A DNA stretch of 19,496 nucleotides from the NCBI GenBank assembly GCA_050329415.1, contig JBHJOS010000097.1, positions 1 through 19,496 of the forward strand, written 5' to 3'. The notes under the pieces were generated by a model that saw nothing but the letters and a program-made list of their open reading frames with translations, ran no database searches and was not told the DNA's origin. Source of the DNA: JANNOG01 sp050329415. Its GTDB lineage: Bacteria > Actinomycetota > Actinomycetes > Actinomycetales > JBBAYJ01. Made by a program: the position numbers and the translations under genes. Positions within the stretch are counted from its first letter, which is position 1, and each line of letters starts with the position of its first letter. This document shows, piece by piece, positions 1 through 8,819 of the stretch.

Positions 1-1475
<1,475 letters not shown>

Positions 1476-1505
1476 CCCCGGTCACGGCGGACCGGCGCGG
1501 GCGAT

Positions 1506-2126
1506 TCACTCGAACCGGGAGGGGTCGCCCGCCCCCCGGCGCACCACTTCGGGTTCGCCGCTCGACAGGTCGACGACCGTGGTCGGCACGGTGCCCGTCT
1601 GCCCGCAGTCGAGGACGAGGTCGACGTCCGCGTCGAGCCGCTCCTTGACCTCCCAGCCGTCGGTCGGGGGCTCCTCGTCGCCGGGCAGCAGCAGCGTGCT
1701 GGACAGGATGGGCTCGCCGAGTTCGGCCAGCAGCGCCTGCACCACCCGGTGGTCGGGGATGCGGATCCCGACGGTCCGCTTCTTCGGGTGGACCAGGCGG
1801 CGGGGCACCTCCTTCGTCGCCGGGAGGATGAAGGTGTAGCTGCCCGGCACCGCGCCCATGACCATGCGGAACACCGGGTTGGTCACGTGGACCAGGGGTC
1901 CGGCCTGGGCGAAGTCCCGGCACACCAGCGTGAAGTGGTGCCCGCCGTCGAGGCGGCGGATGCGGCGGATGCGCTCGAGCCCGTCGGCGTTGCCGAGCTG
2001 ACAGCCCAGGGCGAAGCAGGAGTCCGTCGGGTACGCGACGAGCCCTCCCCGGCGGAGCACGTCCACCGCCTGGGCGATCGCTCGGGGCTGCGGGTCCGCG
2101 GGGTGCACCTCGACGTACGTCGCCAT
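1506..2126 (-). CDS. yciO: YciO-type Sua5/YciO/YrdC family protein
   Basis: A 206-residue protein covering the whole YrdC fold. It follows E. coli YciO closely in order and spacing: YPTDSCFALGC (32-42), HHFTLVCRD (63-71), a PGSYTFILPATKEVPRRL stretch, KKRTVGIRIPDH, then the C-terminal PTTVVDLSSGEPEVVRRG. These match the YciO branch better than TsaC/YrdC, which makes the threonylcarbamoyl-AMP used for tRNA t6A; YciO paralogues bind nucleotide and RNA but usually do not replace TsaC. The ATG at 2126 is chosen because the homology begins there (MATYVEVHPAD) although the frame is open upstream. It is divergent from the cold-shock gene, sharing the 216-bp region 2127-2342. No RNA-binding partner or operon neighbour is seen. 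Confidence 0.9.
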   Translation of the reverse strand: MATYVEVHPADPQPRAIAQAVDVLRRGGLVAYPTDSCFALGCQLGNADGLERIRRIRRLDGGHHFTLVCRDFAQAGPLVHVTNPVFRMVMGAVPGSYTFILPATKEVPRRLVHPKKRTVGIRIPDHRVVQALLAELGEPILSSTLLLPGDEEPPTDGWEVKERLDADVDLVLDCGQTGTVPTTVVDLSSGEPEVVRRGAGDPSRFE

Positions 2127-2213
2127 CCACCGAGGGTAGCCACCGCCGGTCCGGGTGTCGGGGGATCCGGAGCGGGGTCGGTGCCGTGGGCGGCCGGCGC
2201 ACCCGGGTCCAGG

Positions 2214-2222
2214 TGCTACGGT
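2214..2222 (+). promoter_or_regulatory. Candidate extended -10 promoter for the cold-shock gene
   Basis: TGCTACGGT fits the extended -10 form (TG, one base, then TA...T) common in actinobacterial housekeeping promoters. No convincing -35 is seen. Initiation near 2229 would give a leader of about 110 bases before the start codon at 2343. Confidence 0.4.
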
Positions 2223-2260
2223 GGGAGCCGCTCGCAGAAGCACTTCCCGATCGTTGTCAG

Positions 2261-2288
2261 ACGCCCGCGGAGTTGTTCCCGCGGGCGT
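2261..2288 (+). promoter_or_regulatory. Hairpin in the cold-shock mRNA leader
   Basis: Perfect 10-bp arms ACGCCCGCGG (2261-2270) and CCGCGGGCGT (2279-2288) enclose the loop AGTTGTTC. It lies between the candidate promoter and the start codon of the cold-shock gene, 54 bases before the ATG. The gene to its left is divergent, so it is not a terminator of an upstream same-strand gene. A role in leader stability or temperature control is inference. Confidence 0.5.
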
Positions 2289-2342
2289 CAGTCGTCTCCG
2301 ACCCGGAACGGCCGGCAACACCTCTCCACAGAAAGAACAGGC

Positions 2343-2546
2343 ATGGCACAGGGCACCGTGAAGTGGTTCAACGGCGAGAAGGGCTTCGGCTTCATCACGC
2401 CGGACGGCGGAGCGGACGACGTGTTCGTCCACTACTCCGCCATCCAGACCAACGGCTACAAGTCGCTCGACGACAACCAGCGCGTCGAGTTCGAGATCAC
2501 GCAGGGTCAGAAGGGGCCGCAGGCCTCCAACGTCCGTCCGCTCTGA
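2343..2546 (+). CDS. CspA-family cold-shock protein
   Basis: A 67-residue single cold-shock domain, the usual length. RNP1 KGFGFI is at 13-18 and RNP2 VFVHY at 27-31; the start MAQGTVKWFN and the end GPQASNVRPL are canonical. Members bind single-stranded nucleic acid and melt RNA secondary structure, supporting transcription and translation in the cold or during growth. The ATG follows an A/G-rich stretch (AGAAAGAACAGG) serving as the ribosome site. A leader of roughly 110 bases with a hairpin precedes it and a strong terminator hairpin follows, so it is monocistronic. Which of the several Csp paralogues this is cannot be told from one copy. Confidence 0.97.
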   Translation: MAQGTVKWFNGEKGFGFITPDGGADDVFVHYSAIQTNGYKSLDDNQRVEFEITQGQKGPQASNVRPL

Positions 2547-2572
2547 CGAGACGCCCCAGCGGGGGCATCGAC

Positions 2573-2617
2573 CGCGTCGGCGCCGCCGGTCCCCTCGGGG
2601 CCGACGGCGCCGACGCG
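2573..2617. terminator. Bidirectional terminator hairpin
   Basis: Perfect 13-bp arms CGCGTCGGCGCCG (2573-2585) and CGGCGCCGACGCG (2605-2617), with a further partial stem inside the loop (CCCC against GGGG). It lies in the 85-bp gap between the convergent cold-shock gene and the DUF4190-like gene. A smaller hairpin GCCCC/GGGGC sits at 2553-2566. No T-run follows, which is usual in high-GC actinobacteria. Confidence 0.75.
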
Positions 2618-2631
2618 CGTTCCCGAGGTGG

Positions 2632-3288
2632 TCAGAAGCCGACGCGGCTGTAGTCGACGAGTTCGAAGGTCGCGTCCGCCGGGACCTCGGTGAAGAACAC
2701 GGCCTCCTGTACCGACGACTGGCCGGGCGCCAGCTCGTCCACGAACACCACGGCGGTGTCGTACTGGGTGGCACCGTCGGGGCTGACGGCCGCGACGGTC
2801 GCCGTGTAGGCGTAGGCCATGTCGCCGCTGTTCGTGATCGTCACCTCGAGGCTGCCGCCCAGGTCGCCCGCGGCGAACGAGCCGGTCGCGAAGTCGCCGG
2901 AGAAGTCGGGGATCTCACCGGCGTCCACCGCCGCCTTGTCCTGGTAGGCGGCATCGAGCTCCTCGGTGATCTCCGACAGTTCCGTGCTGGCCTCGTCGAC
3001 GGCCTGCACCGCGGCCCCCGCGACGAGGAAGGACACCACGAGGGCGATCACGCCCCCGAGGGTCAGCAGCGTGCCGATGACGGCGCCGGCGATGGCCAGC
3101 CCGCGACCCCCGCGCTTGCCGGAGCCCGTCTGGCCCAGGGCCACGAAGCTGAGGATCGCGCCGATCAACGGCAGCAGGAAAGCGAGGACGAGCCCCACGA
3201 CGGCCAGCGGGGCGGTGCCTCCCTGAGGCGCCGGCAGCGGGGGAGGGGGAGGCGGAGGGGAGGGGTACGGGGTCTCGGTCGCGGTCAT
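2632..3288 (-). CDS. DUF4190-like membrane-anchored protein with extracytoplasmic domain
   Basis: A 218-residue protein. Residues 1-22 are rich in proline. Two membrane segments follow (about 25-50 and 60-90) joined by a short basic loop GSGKRGGRG, the DUF4190 pattern. The rest is an acidic extracytoplasmic part with a short coiled-coil-like stretch (VDEASTELSEITEEL) and a beta-rich region (LGGSLEVTITNSGDMAYAY and on), which resembles the small Ig-like domains often attached to DUF4190 proteins. Its function is unknown. Two ATGs stand side by side (3291 and 3288); the second has the better distance from AAGGG and is chosen. TACCGT at 3322-3327 on the minus strand may be a -10 box, about 35 bases upstream. 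Confidence 0.8.
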   Translation of the reverse strand: MTATETPYPSPPPPPPPLPAPQGGTAPLAVVGLVLAFLLPLIGAILSFVALGQTGSGKRGGRGLAIAGAVIGTLLTLGGVIALVVSFLVAGAAVQAVDEASTELSEITEELDAAYQDKAAVDAGEIPDFSGDFATGSFAAGDLGGSLEVTITNSGDMAYAYTATVAAVSPDGATQYDTAVVFVDELAPGQSSVQEAVFFTEVPADATFELVDYSRVGF

Positions 3289-3387
3289 CATGTCCCTTGT
3301 CTCGGGGTCCGGGGCCGCGCGACGGTAGCGGAGCCGCCACCGCGCCGTGCGCCGAACCGCAGATCCGAGACCGAGGCGAGACCGCCC

Positions 3388-3406
3388 CGCCGGTGCCGGA
3401 CCGGCG
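3388..3406 (-). terminator. Short terminator-like hairpin after the CPBP gene
   Basis: Seven-bp arms CGCCGGT (3388-3394) and ACCGGCG (3400-3406) with a five-base loop, starting four bases past the CPBP stop on the minus strand. Stem length is modest. Confidence 0.4.
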
Positions 3407-3410
3407 CGCC

Positions 3411-4259
3411 TCAGGGGGCGGTGACGAACACGTCGAGGATCCCCGGATTGTGGGCGTTGACGAGGATCGCCCAGATGATCATGTCGAAGCTCAGGTGAAT
3501 CGTCACGACGAAGACCAGGGACTTGGTCTTCTGGAAGACGTAGCCCTGGAGGAGTGCGAACGGGAACGTCATGAGGGGGCCCCAGGACGTGTAGCCGATC
3601 TCCCAGAGGAACGACGTGAAGATGACCGCCTGCAGGAGGTTGGCCTGCCCGGTCGGGAAGTGCTGCCGGAAGAAGGCGAAGACCAGGCAGATGAAGAACA
3701 GCTCGTCCCACAGCCCGACGTAGTTGACGCCGACGAGCAGGCGCAGGATGAGGTCCAGCGTGGGGACCTCGGGCCAGTTCTGGTACACGTCGAAGCGGAT
3801 GAAGTACACGGGCAGGACCAGGTAGCCGAGGACGAGGACGCCGAGGAGGTAGGCCCACTCCGTACGCGTCCAGGGCTGGCCGCGGCGTACCGGGAACCGC
3901 ACGATCCGCTCCCGGAACACGAACCGCGAGACGAGGTAGGGGACCACCACCGCGGCGCTCAGCGTGATGGCGAACTGCGCCATTCCCGCGTTGCTGAGGT
4001 CCGCCTTGACGTTCATCGTGCTGATGATCGCCAGGCCGAGCCCGATAAGTGCGAGGTGCCGGAACAGCAGGCGGTCCACCACGAACGCGGTGGCGACACC
4101 GACGGCGAGGATCGGCAGACCGATCAGCCGTTCATGGAACACGAAGAGCGGGATGGCCGAGACCGCGACGAGCGCCGAGGGCAACAGCTTCCACGAGTAG
4201 CGCTGGGTCACGCTCGGGGTCGGGGGGTCGACGGCGTCGCGCGTCGTCTCTGCGCTCAC
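3411..4259 (-). CDS. CPBP-family membrane protein with degenerate protease motifs
   Basis: A 282-residue protein with about eight hydrophobic segments. The last 110 residues fit the CPBP (CAAX protease and bacteriocin-processing, Abi) fold. In active members the first motif is EExxxR; here it reads DELFFI (185-190), so the glutamate E186 stays but the arginine is lost. The second motif, normally FxxxH, reads FLWE (217-220) without histidine. The third keeps H255 with D259 (HLSFD). Proteolysis is therefore doubtful, and a binding or scaffold role is possible. The GTG start at 4259 gives the longest form but has no clear ribosome site; the true start could be slightly downstream. A 10-bp palindrome TCACCGGTGA lies at 4287-4296, just upstream. 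It is the same strand as the TRAP operon, 61 bp beyond the dctP stop. Confidence 0.75.
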   Translation of the reverse strand: MSAETTRDAVDPPTPSVTQRYSWKLLPSALVAVSAIPLFVFHERLIGLPILAVGVATAFVVDRLLFRHLALIGLGLAIISTMNVKADLSNAGMAQFAITLSAAVVVPYLVSRFVFRERIVRFPVRRGQPWTRTEWAYLLGVLVLGYLVLPVYFIRFDVYQNWPEVPTLDLILRLLVGVNYVGLWDELFFICLVFAFFRQHFPTGQANLLQAVIFTSFLWEIGYTSWGPLMTFPFALLQGYVFQKTKSLVFVVTIHLSFDMIIWAILVNAHNPGILDVFVTAP

Positions 4260-4320
4260 CCGGCACAGGATGGCAGGTCGATCCCCTCACCGGTGACCCA
4301 CCACCTCACGGCCGCCGGCG

Positions 4321-5577
4321 TCACCCCCTGACGAGGGCCTCCGCCATGGCCCGTTCGGCCAGTCCGTGCCACTGCTGCACGCTGTCCCGGAAGGGGCGCC
4401 AATGTTCGAGGATCGTCGCGAAGTCCTCGTCCTGGCCGGCGAACTCGTCCAGCAGGGCTTCGGACTCCTCGCGCGCCGCATCGATGACGTCCGCCGGGAA
4501 GGGTCTGGTCTCGGCGCCCTGGGCCTCGATCTCGGCGAGCGATCCCGCCTGCACCGCGTCGTAGAAGCCCATGAGCCGCAGGTACTGCAACTCACCGGCC
4601 AGCTCCAGGGCCTGCTGGTACTCCGGCGGCAGGTCCTCGTAGCGCTCGAGGTCCATGACGACCTCGAAGCTCGAGCCCGGCTCCCACCACCCCGGGTAGT
4701 AGTAGAAGCGGCCGGCCTCGCCCAGCCCGAGCGCCGCGTCGTCGTAGGGCCCCACGAACTCGGCCGCGTCGATGGCGCCGGTCTGCAACGCCTGGGCGAT
4801 CTCGCCCGCGGCCAGCACCTGCACGGTGACACCGAGCCGGCTCATGATCTCCCCGCCGAGGCCGGGGATACGCATGACGAGCCCCTGGAGATCGGCCAGG
4901 GACCCGATCTCCTGGTTGAAGAACCCGCCCATCTGGACGCCGGTGTTGCCGCACGGGAACTGGATGAGCCCGTAGCGGTCGGCGTAGAACTGCCGCAGGA
5001 CGTCGAGCCCGGTGCTGCCGGAGTCGTCGCGGTAGTGGTAGAGCCAGGCGTACTGCTGGCGGAAGGTGAGCCCGAACGGCAGCGTGGTGCCGAAGGCGAA
5101 GGCGGGGCTCTTGCCCGTGTAGTAGTAGGACGCGGTGTGTCCGGCGGGCACGGCGCCGGACTGGATGGCGTCGACGACCTCGGTGGCGCCCGCCAGGTCC
5201 CCGGCCGGGCGGGGGGTGAGGGTGAACCGGCCCCCGGTGAGCTGGGACACGACCGAGGCGTAGCCGACGGCCCCGACGCCGCTGTCCTCGCTGCCGTACA
5301 GCGAGGCGAGGCCGGCCGGCCAGCTGGTGGCCAGGTCCATGGTGACCTCGGGCAGGTCGCCGCCACCGCCGAGGGCGACCTGCTCGGGCGCGCTCGCCGA
5401 CGCGTCGCCGGCGCCCTCGCTGCCGGGGGTCGTGCAGGAGCTCAGCAGCCCGGCGCCGACGACGCCGACCCCGGCGGCGCCGGCCAGGCCGAGGAAGCGG
5501 CGGCGGTCGGGTCCGGGACCGGTAGCGGCGTCGGTGACGGGACCGGAGGGGAACGGGGGACGGGTGGCACGGCGCAT
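4321..5577 (-). CDS. dctP: TRAP transporter substrate-binding lipoprotein, TakP-like (DctP)
   Basis: A 418-residue extracytoplasmic binding protein. Residues 25-30 RRRFLG form a twin-arginine signal, followed by a hydrophobic stretch and the lipobox LSSC with the lipidated cysteine at 48, so it should be folded, exported by Tat and anchored in the membrane. The mature part has the DctP signature VMRIPG, whose arginine binds the substrate carboxylate, and the stretches GPYDDAALG and YYYPGWWEPG, which I recall from the TakP group binding 2-oxoacids. The exact ligand is inference. The ATG at 5577 is preceded by AAAGGA at six bases. It is the last gene of dctQ-dctM-dctP, 35 bp after dctM. Tat export of TRAP binding proteins is a recurrent but not universal variant. 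Confidence 0.95.
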   Translation of the reverse strand: MRRATRPPFPSGPVTDAATGPGPDRRRFLGLAGAAGVGVVGAGLLSSCTTPGSEGAGDASASAPEQVALGGGGDLPEVTMDLATSWPAGLASLYGSEDSGVGAVGYASVVSQLTGGRFTLTPRPAGDLAGATEVVDAIQSGAVPAGHTASYYYTGKSPAFAFGTTLPFGLTFRQQYAWLYHYRDDSGSTGLDVLRQFYADRYGLIQFPCGNTGVQMGGFFNQEIGSLADLQGLVMRIPGLGGEIMSRLGVTVQVLAAGEIAQALQTGAIDAAEFVGPYDDAALGLGEAGRFYYYPGWWEPGSSFEVVMDLERYEDLPPEYQQALELAGELQYLRLMGFYDAVQAGSLAEIEAQGAETRPFPADVIDAAREESEALLDEFAGQDEDFATILEHWRPFRDSVQQWHGLAERAMAEALVRG

Positions 5578-5612
5578 GATCGGTCCTTTCGGTGCGGAGG
5601 TGGCGGGCACGG

Positions 5613-6944
5613 TCAGACGAGGACGGTGGCGATTCCGGGAAAGACCGCCACCAGGACGAGGCAGAGGACCTGCAGGGCCATGAACGGCAGTGCGCCGCGG
5701 TGGATGCTCACCGTCGAGACCTCCCGGGGGGCGACGCCCTGGAGATAGAACAGTGAGAATCCGACCGGCGGCGAGATGAACGCCATGTTGAGGTTGATCG
5801 CCATGAGGACGGCGAACCAGATGAGCTCGGTCTCGGAGAACCCGAGGGCGATCATCGCCGGCAGGAAGACCGGGACCACGATGAAGGTGATCTCGAGGAA
5901 CTCCAGGACCAGCCCCAGCAGGAAGACCGCGAGCATGGCGACGGCGATGAACGTCCATGCGCCGCCCGGCACGTCCGCCAGCCACCGCCCCGCCGCGTCC
6001 TGCCCGCCCAGCCGCTCGAACACCAGCCGGAAGAACGACGCGGCGAGCAGCAGGGTCATGACGAGCACGACGATCCGGGCCGTCGACTCGGCCGCCTCCC
6101 GCAGCATCCGCCAGGACAGTCGCCGATAGGCCGCCGCCAGCACGAGCGCCCCGAGGGCGCCCACGGCACCCGCTTCGGACGGGGTGGCGATCCCGCCGAA
6201 GATCACGTACAGCACGGCGACGATCAGCAGCAGGGCGGGCACCAGCGATGTCGCGACCTCGCGCGCCACCACCCGCACCCCGAGCCCCCGTTCGTGGGCG
6301 GGGACCGCGGGCAGCTTCTCCGGCCGGCGGAGCCCGACGACGACCAGGTAGAGGACGTACAACCCCGCCAGCAGGAGCCCCGGCAGCAGGGCGCCGCGGA
6401 ACAGCCCGAGGACCGAGACCTGCATCTGCTGGGCCAGCAGGATGAGGACGAGGCTCGGCGGGACGAGCTGGGCGAGCGTGCCCGAGGCCACGATCGTCCC
6501 GGCGGCGATCTCGTGGTCGTAGTGGTACTTGACCATTGTCGGCAGTGCCAGCAGCCCCATGACGATGACCGTGGCCGCCACCACGCCGGTGGCCGCGGCG
6601 AGCAGCGTTCCCACGACGACCACGGCGATCGCCAGCCCACCGCGCGCCGTCCCCATGAGCAGGCCCACGGTGCGCAGCAGTCGCTCGGCCACCCCGGAGC
6701 CCTGGAGGAGGGCGCCCATGAGCACGAAGAAGGGGATGGCGAGCAGGGTCTGGTCGGCCAGTGTCGGGAACCACCGCGACGGCAGGAGCGTGACGGCTCC
6801 GGGGTCGAACTCGCCGACCAGGACGCCGACCCCGGCGAACAGCAGCGCGGTGGCCGCGAACGAGAACGCCACCGGGTAGCCCGTGAGCAGCAGCCCGATG
6901 AACGCCGCGAACATGACGAACGCGAGGAGCACCCCGACGTCCAC
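5613..6944 (-). CDS. dctM: TRAP transporter large permease (DctM)
   Basis: A 443-residue protein with about twelve hydrophobic segments, normal for the DctM subunit that carries out sodium-coupled, ATP-independent uptake. It shows the usual N-terminal segment (LTGYPVAFSFAATALLF), a re-entrant-type stretch, and the ending FISPPVGFSLFYLQGVAP. The start is a GTG at 6944, four bases after the dctQ stop, so the two subunits are likely translationally coupled; a GTG overlapping the dctQ stop is in another frame and is not the start. DctQ and DctM form the membrane complex that receives substrate from DctP. Confidence 0.95.
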   Translation of the reverse strand: MDVGVLLAFVMFAAFIGLLLTGYPVAFSFAATALLFAGVGVLVGEFDPGAVTLLPSRWFPTLADQTLLAIPFFVLMGALLQGSGVAERLLRTVGLLMGTARGGLAIAVVVVGTLLAAATGVVAATVIVMGLLALPTMVKYHYDHEIAAGTIVASGTLAQLVPPSLVLILLAQQMQVSVLGLFRGALLPGLLLAGLYVLYLVVVGLRRPEKLPAVPAHERGLGVRVVAREVATSLVPALLLIVAVLYVIFGGIATPSEAGAVGALGALVLAAAYRRLSWRMLREAAESTARIVVLVMTLLLAASFFRLVFERLGGQDAAGRWLADVPGGAWTFIAVAMLAVFLLGLVLEFLEITFIVVPVFLPAMIALGFSETELIWFAVLMAINLNMAFISPPVGFSLFYLQGVAPREVSTVSIHRGALPFMALQVLCLVLVAVFPGIATVLV

Positions 6945-6948
6945 GCCG

Positions 6949-7623
6949 TCACGCCGCCTTCGCCAGGTCGTCCGACGTCGCGTGCGGCCCGAGCTCGGGC
7001 CGCCCGGACAGGACGAGGAGGTACCCGACGGCCTGCGCCAGGGCCTGGGCGAGCAGCCCGACGAACCCCAGCCAGAGCAGGAGCTTGACCGGCCCCAGCG
7101 GCAGGCCGTCCGGATTCGCCGACTGCTCCCAGATCAGCCACACCTGCCAGGTGGCCCAGCTCCCGTCGAACGCCCGGCCCAGCGCGGTCATGGCGAACGG
7201 CCAGGTGACGGCCACCGCCACGACGCAGAACGGCACGAACAGCACCAGGTGCCCGGTGAGGTCGAGGGCGGCCCGCCGGCGCGCCGACCACCCGCTGGTG
7301 AGGATGTCGACCCGGGGGTTGACGCCCTCGCGCATCCCGTAGGCCAGGCCGGCGAGCACAGCGACGGCGAACAGCTGCCACTGCAGGTCGACGTAGAGGT
7401 TGGAGACCAGGGTGTGTCCGGTGGTGCGGCCCACGTAGCGCAGGACCACGTTGACGATGCCGACCGCGAACGCGGCGAGCACGGCGTACCGGGCGATCAC
7501 GCCGCCGGCCCCGGCCAGGGCGTCGACCACCCGGCGGACCCGCTGGAGGGCGGTGACCCATGCGGGGTAGGGCGGGCGCGGGTCGCTACGACCGCCCCCA
7601 CTCGCGCCGCTCTCCTCGGACAT
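6949..7623 (-). CDS. dctQ: TRAP transporter small permease (DctQ)
   Basis: A 224-residue protein with four membrane segments, longer than the typical DctQ because of a charged N-terminal extension of about 35 residues and a loop near FDGSWATWQVWLIWEQSANP. Motifs fit the small TRAP subunit: VNVVLRYVG in segment one, LQWQLFAVAVLAGLAYGMREG and NPRVDIL between segments two and three. Its length and tryptophan-rich loop match the larger DctQ type found with TakP-like systems. The ATG at 7623 has GGGAGGAC at six bases, the best ribosome site in the operon, marking it as the first gene. The upstream region holds three dyads that probably control the operon. Confidence 0.92.
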   Translation of the reverse strand: MSEESGASGGGRSDPRPPYPAWVTALQRVRRVVDALAGAGGVIARYAVLAAFAVGIVNVVLRYVGRTTGHTLVSNLYVDLQWQLFAVAVLAGLAYGMREGVNPRVDILTSGWSARRRAALDLTGHLVLFVPFCVVAVAVTWPFAMTALGRAFDGSWATWQVWLIWEQSANPDGLPLGPVKLLLWLGFVGLLAQALAQAVGYLLVLSGRPELGPHATSDDLAKAA

Positions 7624-7811
7624 CGTCGTCCTCCCGTCCCGGTCCGCAGTGACCTGGCGACTCCGCTGCCCGTCACGATGGCGGCGGCCGCCCGCCGGCG
7701 GCCACGCCCGCGGGGAACGGGTCGGCGGGTGCGCCCGCGTCGCCGCTCAACGCATCCCGTCGACCGGTAAGCGGTCGCCGACGGAACGGGACGACCCGCG
7801 CCGCCGGATCC
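7624..7811. other. Upstream region of the TRAP operon
   Basis: 188 bases between the dctQ start and the first dyad. GC content stays high and no RNA gene is seen. Short open frames here (for example 7673-7888 on the minus strand) read through the dyads and low-complexity Pro/Ala codons and look accidental. I expect the operon's promoter in this stretch, but no -35/-10 pair is convincing. Confidence 0.5.
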
Positions 7812-7813
7812 GT

Positions 7814-7835
7814 GATCGTCGATTTGTCGACGATC
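7814..7835. promoter_or_regulatory. Dyad copy 1, candidate operator
   Basis: Perfect 9-bp arms GATCGTCGA (7814-7822) and TCGACGATC (7827-7835) around TTTG. It is the copy nearest dctQ (191 bases before the ATG). Each copy is preceded by GT, and the right half contains TTGTCGACGA, which fits the TNGT-N2-ACNA form seen for FadR-type GntR regulators. It does not resemble the spaced direct repeats usually bound by LytTR domains. The binding protein is not identified in this window. Confidence 0.7.
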
Positions 7836-7845
7836 TCAAGGGGGT

Positions 7846-7867
7846 GATCGTCGATTTGTCGATGATC
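7846..7867. promoter_or_regulatory. Dyad copy 2, candidate operator with one mismatch
   Basis: Same element with arms GATCGTCGA (7846-7854) and TCGATGATC (7859-7867); one C has become T in the right arm. It starts 32 bases from copy 1, close to three helical turns. Confidence 0.7.
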
Positions 7868-7892
7868 TGAGGGGTTCGGGGCCGCCACGCGC

Positions 7893-7922
7893 CCGTGATC
7901 GTCGATTTGTCGACGATCACGG
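7893..7922. promoter_or_regulatory. Dyad copy 3, extended; operator and possible terminator
   Basis: Here the same core sits in perfect 13-bp arms, CCGTGATCGTCGA (7893-7905) and TCGACGATCACGG (7910-7922), with loop TTTG. It starts 51 bases from copy 2 (about five turns). It lies 37 bases past the stop of the response-regulator gene, so it could also terminate that operon. Confidence 0.65.
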
Positions 7923-7958
7923 TGAGGATCACGTCACCGCAGGTGGCCCACCCGCCGG

Positions 7959-8819
7959 TCAGCCGAGTGCGCCGGAGAGCCCGTCGGCGAGCAGCCGCCA
8001 GTAGCGCCGGCTGACGGGGATCTGATGGCCGTCGACGACGACCGAGCGCTGACCGTTGACCGTGCGGACCTCGCCGACCGCGGCCAGGTGGACGAGGAAG
8101 CTGCGGTGGACGCGGACGAAGCCGTGACCGGCCCAGGCGACGGACAGCGCCGAGATGGACTCGCGCACCAGGTGGGCGCCGTCGGGGGTGTGGACCCGGA
8201 CGTAGTCCCCCTCGCAGTGGGCGAAGCGCACGGTGTCGCGGTCCACCAGCCGGGTGCGGCCGCCGATGCGGGAGGCCAGCCGGGACAGGTCGGCGCCCGG
8301 TGCCACGGGCCGTCGGCGGTCGGCGAGTGCCCGCTCGCGGTCGGCGGCAGCCGGGGGTCGGTCGGCGGTGGCCCCGTGGCGGCCGGCCACCGCCGCGACG
8401 CGCTCGAGAGCCGCGGTGAGGCGGGCGAGGCTCACGGGCTTGAGGAGGTAGTCGACGGCGCCGAGCTCGAACGCCCGGAGGGCGTGCTCCTCGTGGGCGG
8501 TGACGAACACCAGCGCCGGCGGGCGACGGTAGTGAGCCAGCACGGTCGCGAGCTCGATGCCGTCGAGGTCGGGCATCGCGATGTCGACGAGCACGGCGTC
8601 GAGGTCCGACCGGCGGTTGAGGACCCGCAGCGCCGCCGTCCCGTCGCCGGCGACGGTGACCTCGGACACGTCGTGACTGCGCCGGAGCAGGCGGGCCAGG
8701 TGAGCCAGCGACTGCCCCTCGTCGTCGACGGCGAGGACCCGCAGGCCCCGACCGGGGTCGGGTGCCACCGCCCCAGCGTACGGCGGCCCCGGTGGCAGCC
8801 CCGGAACGGCGACGTTCAC
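7959..8819 (-). CDS. LytTR-family response regulator
   Basis: A 286-residue two-domain regulator. The receiver domain (about 26-140) has the acidic pocket D32-D33, the phosphoryl acceptor D79 (LVDIAMP), T107 (FVTAH) and K127 (LLKPVS). A charged linker leads to a LytTR DNA-binding domain (about 183-284) with RTRLVDRDTVRFAHCEGDYV, VRVHRSFLVHL and the end GHQIPVSRRY. LytTR proteins bind direct repeats and often control a transporter beside them. The GTG at 8819 overlaps the kinase stop by four bases (GTGA), so both partners should be made together. The likely target is the operon's own symporter; whether it also acts on the TRAP operon 335 bp downstream is open. Sequence before residue 26 is rich in Pro and Gly, so a shorter start is possible. 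Confidence 0.93.
   Translation of the reverse strand: MNVAVPGLPPGPPYAGAVAPDPGRGLRVLAVDDEGQSLAHLARLLRRSHDVSEVTVAGDGTAALRVLNRRSDLDAVLVDIAMPDLDGIELATVLAHYRRPPALVFVTAHEEHALRAFELGAVDYLLKPVSLARLTAALERVAAVAGRHGATADRPPAAADRERALADRRRPVAPGADLSRLASRIGGRTRLVDRDTVRFAHCEGDYVRVHTPDGAHLVRESISALSVAWAGHGFVRVHRSFLVHLAAVGEVRTVNGQRSVVVDGHQIPVSRRYWRLLADGLSGALG

Noticed and set aside
1478..1495. Hairpin CCGGT/ACCGG between the first two convergent genes
   Set aside because: Only five base pairs with an eight-base loop; too weak to call a terminator.
3297..4331. A 344-residue plus-strand frame rich in Glu/Asp/Arg opposite the CPBP gene
   Set aside because: Such charged frames are the usual antisense shadows of membrane protein genes in high-GC DNA; the minus strand encodes a coherent membrane protein.
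4321..6774. An 817-residue frame suggesting a fusion of permease and binding protein
   Set aside because: The N-terminal half is an Arg/Pro-rich shadow of dctM; the binding protein has its own ATG, ribosome site and Tat signal at 5577.
7673..7888. A 71-residue protein encoded across the dyads (with EIVDKSTITDP)
   Set aside because: The peptide only reflects the repeat sequence; no ribosome site or homology is seen.
7812..7922. CRISPR array
   Set aside because: Only three copies, 22-26 bases long, with unequal gaps of 8 to 27 bases, perfect internal dyads and no cas genes nearby.
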